Shown here: positions 59,006 to 64,000 of the stretch, piece by piece
Numbering within the stretch: position 1 is the stretch's first letter
Layout of the letters: the number at the start of each line of letters is the position of its first letter
Assembly (NCBI GenBank): GCA_017999615.1
Contig: JAGNLM010000001.1
Coordinates: forward strand, 678,739 to 742,738
DNA: 64,000 nucleotides
Source: Gammaproteobacteria bacterium
GTDB taxonomy: Bacteria; Pseudomonadota; Gammaproteobacteria; JAABTG01
Reading direction: 5' to 3'
Notes under the pieces: model-generated
Seen by the model: only the letters and a program-made list of their open reading frames with translations
The model's database searches: none
Told to the model about the DNA's origin: nothing
Translations under genes and position numbers: made by a program

Positions 59006-60502
59006 CTAGCCAACTCCGTATTTCTGAAGCCAGTTACTAAGGGTCTGATAGCTGCCAATCCCAAGGATTCGGGCGGCCTCGGACTTATTGCCGTGCGTCT
59101 GAGCCATGGCGCGCTCAAGGTAGTGGCGCGCGACGTCTCCAATGATGTCCGGCAGTGAAATCGCCTGATCCAGAGGGCGGCCGAGGATGGTGTCAGCCTT
59201 TGGAGCGACCGTTACAGCCAAAGACTCGGCCACGTCCTGCGTGGTGATCTTGTCGCCCACGGCCCAAATGCTGGCACGCAGCAGTGTGTTGTGGAGTTCC
59301 CGAACGTTACCAGGCCAAGAGTGCTGAATCAGAAGGTTTCTTGCGGAAACATCTAATTTCTTGTGCTTGTAACCCGGCTGCGACGCAGCCTCGGCATTGA
59401 TGGAGGCCAGCATCGAGTCGATCAGCATGTTGAGATCACCCTCACGCTGGCGCAGAGGGGGCAGGAGCAGCACCCCTACGGCTAAGCGGTGGAAAAGGTC
59501 TTCCCGGAATCGACCCTCCCTGATCTCATCGGGCAGGACTCGATTCGTGGCGGCGATAACGCGGATATCGATGGGCTTGGCCCGTGTGGCGCCGACACGG
59601 GTAACTTCACGCTCCTGCAAGACCCGCAGCAGCCTGACTTGAGATGCCAGCGGCAGTTCGCCGATCTCATCGAGGAACAGGGTGCCGCCATCGGCCGACT
59701 CGAAGTAACCAGCCCGAGCTGCGGTAGCGCCGGTGAATGCGCCCTTCTCATGGCCGAACAGTTCTGCATCAACCAGTTCTTGAGGGATAGCGCCACAGTT
59801 GACTGCGACGAACGGCTTTGCGTTGCGTGGACTGGCCTGATGGATAGCGCGCGCGAACAACTCTTTTCCGGTTCCGGATTCGCCCTGGATGAGCACGGGC
59901 ACATCGCGAACCGCCAAGCGATGCGCCATCGCCACGGTGCGTTTCATTGCAGCGCAGCGGTGGACGATTGCAGTGAAAGCTGGACTTTCGGGCGGCACGC
60001 CCATCATCAGGCGAGTCAGAGCCTCATCTGCCTGCTTGTCAGCAACAGGCACAAACTCGGCCGACAACTCAAAGGGAATGCTGACCTCTTTGACACCGTG
60101 CTCCCGCGAAGACTCGATCAGTTTTGCAGCGTACCGAGTCTTGGCAAGCAGCAGCCAGATGGCTGCCATGGCCGGAGTGCCTGGGCTCAGATGAAACACT
60201 AGGTCGCCAAAAGGTGAAGCACGCTTGACTTCCTCGATCACGCCGACGGCAGCACGGAAGATCTCTTCAAAACTGGTTGGACTGGTGAGCTTGGCTTGAT
60301 GTGACGTCACCGGCACTGACGACTGCCGTCCAACCCACTGGGCGTACGCACGGGTCTTCTGGATGCTGTGATCGGACAGCAGGTGCAATGCATCAAAGGG
60401 GAACGCCTGGAGCGCGCCCAAGATGGGCCCTTGCTCATCGGAGCCTCCGGCCTCCCCAGCGCGCAGGTCAGCATTGCCTAGCCAAGCCAGCAAAATTGCC
60501 AT
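59006..60502 (-). CDS. Sigma-54 activator with CARF-like sensor domain
   Basis: 498 residues. Residues 1-155 form an N-terminal domain with LLAWLGNAD at the start and [20 protein letters not shown] (103-122). The S-x-GT-p pattern and strand order resemble CARF domains, as in RtcR, which bind cyclic oligonucleotides or RNA ends. The AAA+ domain is complete: Walker A GESGTGKE (207-214), the sigma-54-contacting GAFTGA loop (254-259), Walker B LFLDEI (275-280) and the arginine-finger region REDLFHRL. A Fis-type helix-turn-helix ([20 protein letters not shown]) ends the protein. No response-regulator domain is present, so the signal is likely a ligand. It lies directly upstream of the hsd operon and its sigma-54 promoter. 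RtcR itself usually flanks rtcBA, which are absent here. Confidence 0.85.
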   Translation of the reverse strand: MAILLAWLGNADLRAGEAGGSDEQGPILGALQAFPFDALHLLSDHSIQKTRAYAQWVGRQSSVPVTSHQAKLTSPTSFEEIFRAAVGVIEEVKRASPFGDLVFHLSPGTPAMAAIWLLLAKTRYAAKLIESSREHGVKEVSIPFELSAEFVPVADKQADEALTRLMMGVPPESPAFTAIVHRCAAMKRTVAMAHRLAVRDVPVLIQGESGTGKELFARAIHQASPRNAKPFVAVNCGAIPQELVDAELFGHEKGAFTGATAARAGYFESADGGTLFLDEIGELPLASQVRLLRVLQEREVTRVGATRAKPIDIRVIAATNRVLPDEIREGRFREDLFHRLAVGVLLLPPLRQREGDLNMLIDSMLASINAEAASQPGYKHKKLDVSARNLLIQHSWPGNVRELHNTLLRASIWAVGDKITTQDVAESLAVTVAPKADTILGRPLDQAISLPDIIGDVARHYLERAMAQTHGNKSEAARILGIGSYQTLSNWLQKYGVG

Positions 60503-60536
60503 AGATTAGAAGATTTTCAATGCAATCACAAGAAAT

Positions 60537-60542
60537 ATTGTA
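60537..60542 (-). promoter_or_regulatory. Possible sigma-70 -10 of the activator gene
   Basis: On the minus strand TACAAT matches five of six bases of a -10 box, 34 bases before the activator's ATG. The -35 region is weak. The surrounding sequence is AT-rich, unlike its neighbours. Confidence 0.35.
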
Positions 60543-60630
60543 CTTTGATCGGGATTGATTGAACAGCAGCTTGGCTTCTTGATCGTTCAGCGCGTGAATG
60601 GTGGCGTCATCCATCAACCCGGAGCCCACC

Positions 60631-60834
60631 ATGACCACCCAGACCACCGCCATCGACGCCTATCTCGCCCGCGCCGCAGCCATCTACATCAAGTTCGCCC
60701 GGCTACAGCAACTGGCCGGCGACCACTTCGGCCATGACCCTGACGCCATCCACTGGGGCCACGTCGGGGACCTCGGGCGGGTGGATCAGGCGCTGGATGA
60801 CCTTCTGGCGATCTTCGACGGCCAGGCCAAGTGA
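60631..60834 (+). CDS. Small protein of a mobile element, unknown function
   Basis: 67 residues from ATG 60631, preceded by GGAG. The protein is mostly helical with a His/Asp-rich middle (GDHFGHDPDAIHWGHVGDLGRVDQALDDLL). No family recognised. It overlaps the following frame and probably forms a transcript with the DUF3489 gene. It diverges from the activator of the defence operon, with about 130 bases between them. Confidence 0.6.
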   Translation: MTTQTTAIDAYLARAAAIYIKFARLQQLAGDHFGHDPDAIHWGHVGDLGRVDQALDDLLAIFDGQAK

Positions 60835-60842
60835 CGGAGGCC

Positions 60843-61331
60843 ATGATGGAGACCCTGCTCAAACTCTCCCCGGCCCAAAGCCTGCTGCTCCGCACTGCCG
60901 CCCGCCGTCCTGATGGGCGAGTGATCCCGCCCGACACGCTGCGCGGCGGCGCACGGGTCAAGGTGCTGACCTCACTGCTGCAGCGCGGGTGGATCGAGCC
61001 TGCCGACAGCGGCCACGTCATGACCGACGCGGGCTACGCGGCCATCGGCCAGCAACGGCCCATGCCGCCGGATGACGTCCAGCCGATGGACGCCACCGAC
61101 GACTTCCAAGTTCTGGAGGGCATCCCAATCCGCCCTGGCACCAAGCTGGCCGCACTGGTGATGGCGCTACGCCGCCCGCAAGGCGCGACCAGTCTCCAAC
61201 TGATGCTGGCCACCGGCTGGCAACAACACACCGTGCGCGGAGCCATCTCCGGGATGCTGCGCAAGAAGCTGGGCCTGAACGTGGTCTTGGCGCACAATGA
61301 ATCCGGCGAACGGGTGTACAGGGTGGTTTGA
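60843..61331 (+). CDS. DUF3489 protein
   Basis: About 162 residues. The N-terminal 75 residues (LSPAQSLLLRTAARRPDGRVIPP and RVKVLTSLLQRGWIEPADSGHVMTDAGYAAIG) form a small winged-helix-like unit. The C-terminal part, PGTKLAALVMALRRPQGATSLQLMLATGWQQHTVRGAISG, is DUF3489. Such proteins are common in phages and integrated elements and are thought to be DNA-binding. CGGAGG at 60836-60841 favours ATG 60843 or 60846 over GTG 60831. The next 900 bases hold no gene but several repeats. Confidence 0.8.
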   Translation: MMETLLKLSPAQSLLLRTAARRPDGRVIPPDTLRGGARVKVLTSLLQRGWIEPADSGHVMTDAGYAAIGQQRPMPPDDVQPMDATDDFQVLEGIPIRPGTKLAALVMALRRPQGATSLQLMLATGWQQHTVRGAISGMLRKKLGLNVVLAHNESGERVYRVV

Positions 61332-61382
61332 TCTGCCGCCAAGGGTGTCCAGTTTCTTGAGGCCCTGCGGATACCCCGGCGT

Positions 61383-61481
61383 GTCTGACGCATCGGACAC
61401 AGCTCCACGTAACTCTCTATACGCGTGCGCGTGTGCGCGCCTCACGGAAAGTTACGACAACCTGTGTCCGATGCGTCAGAC
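61383..61481. repeat. Perfect 20-bp inverted repeat
   Basis: GTCTGACGCATCGGACACAG at 61383-61402 is exactly complementary to 61462-61481. Inside it CGTAACT (61408-61414) pairs with AGTTACG (61450-61456), and an alternating GCGC/GTGT tract lies at the centre. Each outer arm is itself a rough dyad (TGTC...GACA), so both could be binding sites for one dimeric protein. Confidence 0.9.
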
Positions 61482-61533
61482 GGTGCGCAAAGGCTCGTGG
61501 GCCGATTTCTGCAACCCAGCCAGCGAATCGGCT

Positions 61534-61725
61534 GCAAACCCGCGCCAGCATTGAGTTTTCTTTCCTGGCCGTTTTTCGCTTGGCCGGGGTGCAAACCTGC
61601 GAACCGGGTACGCACCAAGGTTCGCACCTTCCGCGTTGCGGCCATCCCGCGCAGGCCCGCGCTGACCGGGCTTTCGCCCCCCTTGCCCACACACTGCCAG
61701 GTGCGAACCGCAAACCCTGCAAACC
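61534..61725. repeat. Iteron-like GC[A/G]AACC heptamers
   Basis: Direct copies lie at 61534, 61591, 61599, 61703, 61710 and 61719, plus one inverted copy at 61619-61625. Several are spaced by 7-9 bases. Together with the downstream primase-like gene they resemble the iterons of plasmid, phage or satellite origins. Confidence 0.5.
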
Positions 61726-62235
61726 TTGTTTTATAGTCGGACGGTGGCGAAATTCTGCGCTCGCGCCCCCCGCATGGCGATTCGGGCGGGAAGGACCCCT
61801 TTTGCATGGGCTGCGGTGGCGGGCGCCGCGCTCGGGCACCTGAAGATCCTTGCCTCCGGCACAGAAGGGGGGTTTGGTGACTTTAGTGGGTTTACTTCCC
61901 CCTGCTCTATATAAATGCCATCTGCCAAATCGCTCGCGTAAGGATGGAAACACCCCCCTAATCCTACAAACCCACCCTTGAGCCGGGCTGGGAAGGCGAG
62001 CACGAAAGGGGCTTGCGCTCCGCATGCAAGCGCCGAGTTCGGGCCCGATCGAGAAATAACGTGTTTTAGCGGAGGTCAGGGGAGAAGGTCGGCCATCAGC
62101 GGCAATCCATTGAATACGCGACCTTTTCCTCGATTTTCAATCTCCCATACTGTCACTCCATGAGCATCACGACGGATCGCCGAGCCCCATCGAGGGGCCG
62201 GTCGGTCAGTGATCACCACCCTCAGGAGGACAGCA

Positions 62236-62427
62236 ATGCATCTCACCCCGCAACAGCTCGCGGCCCGCTGGCAGATCAGCGAGAAGACCTTGGAGCGCTG
62301 GCGCCGCCGGGGGACTGGACCGCACTTCCTGCGCGTCGTCGGCCGCGTGCTGTATCCGCTCGAAGCCGTCCAGGCGTGTGAAGCCCAAGGGCTCGTCGCG
62401 CGGCCGTGTCAGGAAGCCCGTTCGTGA
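62236..62427 (+). CDS. AlpA-like helix-turn-helix regulator
   Basis: 63 residues from ATG 62236, with AGGAGG eight bases upstream. The whole protein is an excisionase/AlpA-type winged helix: [48 protein letters not shown] carries the LAxRW...S..TLxRWR..G.GP.F...G..V.Y recognition pattern. In integrative elements such proteins control excision or early transcription. Its stop overlaps the next start (GTGA). Confidence 0.85.
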   Translation: MHLTPQQLAARWQISEKTLERWRRRGTGPHFLRVVGRVLYPLEAVQACEAQGLVARPCQEARS

Positions 62428-62678
62428 GCGGCCCCGCTTCCCCCTCTCGTCGTCGCGTACGGTACTTCAAGCGCGAGGTACAACGCGCGCTGGCCAACGG
62501 GGGTATGCCGCGGTTCCTGGATGCGCTCTTTGGCGTCGGCGCCTGGACCTACGACCCCGTCGAGAAACTCTGGATCGTGCCCGATCGCAACGCTTCCGGG
62601 CCGGGGCGCGAGTACTACTGCATCCAGATTACCGGCGACTGGTTCAAGGCGCGGCTCTCCGACGAGGAGTGCTCATGA
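62424..62678 (+). CDS. Small protein between HTH and replication genes
   Basis: 84 residues from GTG 62424. The protein is basic at the N-terminus (SRRRVRYFKREVQRALANG) and has an aromatic C-terminal half (GAWTYDPVEKLWIVPDRN and YYCIQITGDWFKARLS). No family recognised. It is coupled at both ends by four-base overlaps, so it belongs to the same replication-type operon. Confidence 0.65.
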   Translation: MSGPASPSRRRVRYFKREVQRALANGGMPRFLDALFGVGAWTYDPVEKLWIVPDRNASGPGREYYCIQITGDWFKARLSDEECS

Positions 62679-64000
62679 CCGTCCCGAGCGCACAGCCGAT
62701 CCGCTTCACCGTGTTTCACGCGCAGCAACCGCGGCGACTCTCGAAGGCCTTTCGCCTCGCCGCCGACGGCACGCTGACCCGTGAGCCGGGTGGCGTGTTG
62801 GTCAGCGGACGGGCGCGGCAAGTGGCGGTGACGAGCCTGGCCGAGTTCGCCTCGGTCCTGACCGCACTCACCCCTGCCAACGCCGCCGCTTTCGGCATCA
62901 CCCGATTCGCAACCGTTCGCATCGTCCCCAAGCGCGAGGCCCATCACCCGAATCTCCTCCATCGCCCTTGCGAGCAGCCGATCGTCTCTCGCACCCGCGA
63001 ACACTTTGACTGGCCTGCTGGCCCGGGCCTGATGATGCTCGATTACGACCCTGCCCCGGGATGCGAAGCACTCGCCCCGCAGGCGTGGCGCGAGCTCCTG
63101 TACGCCGTGTGGCCGCAACTGCAACACGCCCCGCACCTGTGGCGTCCGTCGGCCTCGTCGTGCATCGAGAACACTGAGACGGGCGAAGTCCTGCACGGGA
63201 TCACGGGGCAACGCCTCTACATCGTCGTCGCCGACGCGACCGACATCCCCCGGGCAGGCCAAGTGCTGGTTGATCGACTGTGGCTCGCGGGTCACGGCCG
63301 CTTCGATGTCTCGCGCTCGGGCGCCTTGCTCGAACGCACCGTCGTCGATGCAGCCGTGTGGCAACCCGAGCGGCTGGACTTCTGCGGCGGTGCGCAGTGC
63401 GAACCGCCCCTGGTGCAGCGCCTGTGTGATCCGGTGATCGTCAACGATGATGCACCGCCGATCGATACGGTCGCCACCCTGGCCGAACTCAGCGCGGCCG
63501 AGCGAGCCCAACTCGCGGCGCTCAAGCGCGCACTGGAACTGGAGCCCGATCTTCAGCATGAAGTGAGCCTTGCCCATGCAGCCTGGGTCGAGGAACGTCT
63601 GACGAGTTGGCAGCGCCGCCATCCGCAAGCGGATGCAGAGAGCGGTCGCAAGCTCCTGCTGCGCGCGGTGCGCGACAAGCGCCTGATGGGGGACTTCGAT
63701 CTGGTGCTCGATGACGGCGAGCGCGTCAGTGTCGGCGCGATGCTCGACGATCCGGAGCGCTATCACAACCGCCGCTGCGCCGATCCGCTGGAGCCCGACT
63801 ACCAGCACGATGCGCGCATCGCGTGGATCAACCTGCGCAATGCCGGTCGCCCCTATATCTATAGTCACGCACACGGCGGCACGCGCTACACCCTACATCG
63901 CCCTGCACGCACGCTGCGCCTGGTCGGCGGCGAGTTGCACCGGTTGGTGCGCAGCGTACTCGACCTGATGCGGCTCGACGGCACCGCGTTCGACCGCGGT
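62675..64000 (+). CDS. Primase/replication-like protein of a mobile element, 5' part
   Basis: The frame opens with ATG 62675, overlapping the previous stop, and is open for 442 codons to the end of the window. The N-terminal half has GLMMLDYDPAPG (an acidic strand-turn typical of primase/polymerase active sites), SSSC-like PSASSCIENTETGEVLHG and GQRLYIVVADATDIPRAG. Later comes RKLLLRAVRDKRLMGDFDLVLDDGE and RPYIYSHAHGGTRYTLHRPA, the region found before the helicase part of phage/plasmid primases. An ATPase domain would be expected further on. It probably replicates the element or its excised form. Assignment rests on motif resemblance only. Confidence 0.7.
   Translation, partial: MTVPSAQPIRFTVFHAQQPRRLSKAFRLAADGTLTREPGGVLVSGRARQVAVTSLAEFASVLTALTPANAAAFGITRFATVRIVPKREAHHPNLLHRPCEQPIVSRTREHFDWPAGPGLMMLDYDPAPGCEALAPQAWRELLYAVWPQLQHAPHLWRPSASSCIENTETGEVLHGITGQRLYIVVADATDIPRAGQVLVDRLWLAGHGRFDVSRSGALLERTVVDAAVWQPERLDFCGGAQCEPPLVQRLCDPVIVNDDAPPIDTVATLAELSAAERAQLAALKRALELEPDLQHEVSLAHAAWVEERLTSWQRRHPQADAESGRKLLLRAVRDKRLMGDFDLVLDDGERVSVGAMLDDPERYHNRRCADPLEPDYQHDARIAWINLRNAGRPYIYSHAHGGTRYTLHRPARTLRLVGGELHRLVRSVLDLMRLDGTAFDRG

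Larger units (their letters stand above)
61332..62235. other. Gene-free repeat-rich control region of the mobile element
   Basis: No gene of convincing quality. It contains a perfect 20-base inverted repeat (61383-61481), a cluster of GC[A/G]AACC heptamers (61534-61725), an AT-rich TATATAAA at 61908-61915, a further pair GTGGGTTT/AAACCCAC around 61886-61975, and a strong ribosome site (AGGAGG, 62223-62228) before the helix-turn-helix gene. Confidence 0.6.

Noticed and set aside
59006-60502. RtcR controlling RNA repair
   Set aside because: No rtcB or rtcA lies nearby and the sigma-54 promoter faces hsdR; only the domain plan is shared with RtcR.

Overview
The window is a G+C-rich chromosomal stretch, most likely from a gammaproteobacterium, perhaps a sulfur-oxidising Chromatiales/Ectothiorhodospiraceae relative. 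This is inferred from a complete recC-recB-recD set, an enterobacterial-like PhoB/PhoR/PhoU, a selenocysteine formate dehydrogenase-N, an NrfD/DsrP-like membrane subunit at the left edge and an exosortase exopolysaccharide locus. No rRNA, tRNA or CRISPR array was recognised, so the placement is an inference.

Layout. (1) 1-291: tail of a quinone-interacting NrfD/DsrP-like membrane protein. (2) 484-27850: a large exosortase/exopolysaccharide region. It holds a VPLPA/PEP-CTERM substrate behind a sigma-54-type promoter; export, outer-membrane, chain-length, tyrosine-kinase and ATPase genes (1639-7333); a housekeeping-like insert (DUF2157, DUF4401, GDYXXLXY, Uma2; 7363-10639); a block of visibly lower G+C with polymerase/ligase, flippase, glycosyltransferases and a secreted glycosidase (10864-19404); an exosortase-EpsI fusion and the priming sugar-phosphate transferase (19394-22636); GDP-fucose synthesis (23269-25390); and the PrsT-like TPR lipoprotein (25460-27850). 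Together these would initiate, assemble, flip, polymerise and export a fucose-containing polysaccharide and sort a surface protein into it. (3) 27888-36836: recC-recB-recD, overlapping genes. (4) 37554-41565: phoB-phoR-phoU-pstS with two good Pho boxes and no pstCAB. (5) 41603-47164 (minus): fdnG(Sec)-fdnH-fdnI-fdhE. (6) 47432-49481 (minus): DUF190, CrcB, a DUF4143 ATPase remnant and a HigBA-like toxin-antitoxin pair. (7) 49749-60502 (minus): a defence island. (8) 60631-64000: genes of a mobile element (DUF3489 protein, AlpA-like HTH, primase/replication-like protein running off the end) with an inverted repeat and iteron-like repeats between them.

The most interesting part is region 7. A sigma-54 activator whose N-terminal domain looks like a CARF (cyclic-nucleotide sensing) domain is followed, two bases after its stop codon, by a near-consensus sigma-54 promoter (TGGCAC-N5-GTGCT). 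That promoter faces a six-gene operon: hsdR, hsdM, hsdS, an AAA/DUF3696 ATPase, a protein with an HDR motif resembling MIT_C/phospholipase-D-like domains, and a two-helix membrane protein. The arrangement suggests a type I restriction-modification system plus a three-gene effector module, switched on by a ligand-sensing enhancer-binding protein. The promoter and gene order are visible in the sequence; CARF function and effector roles are inference.
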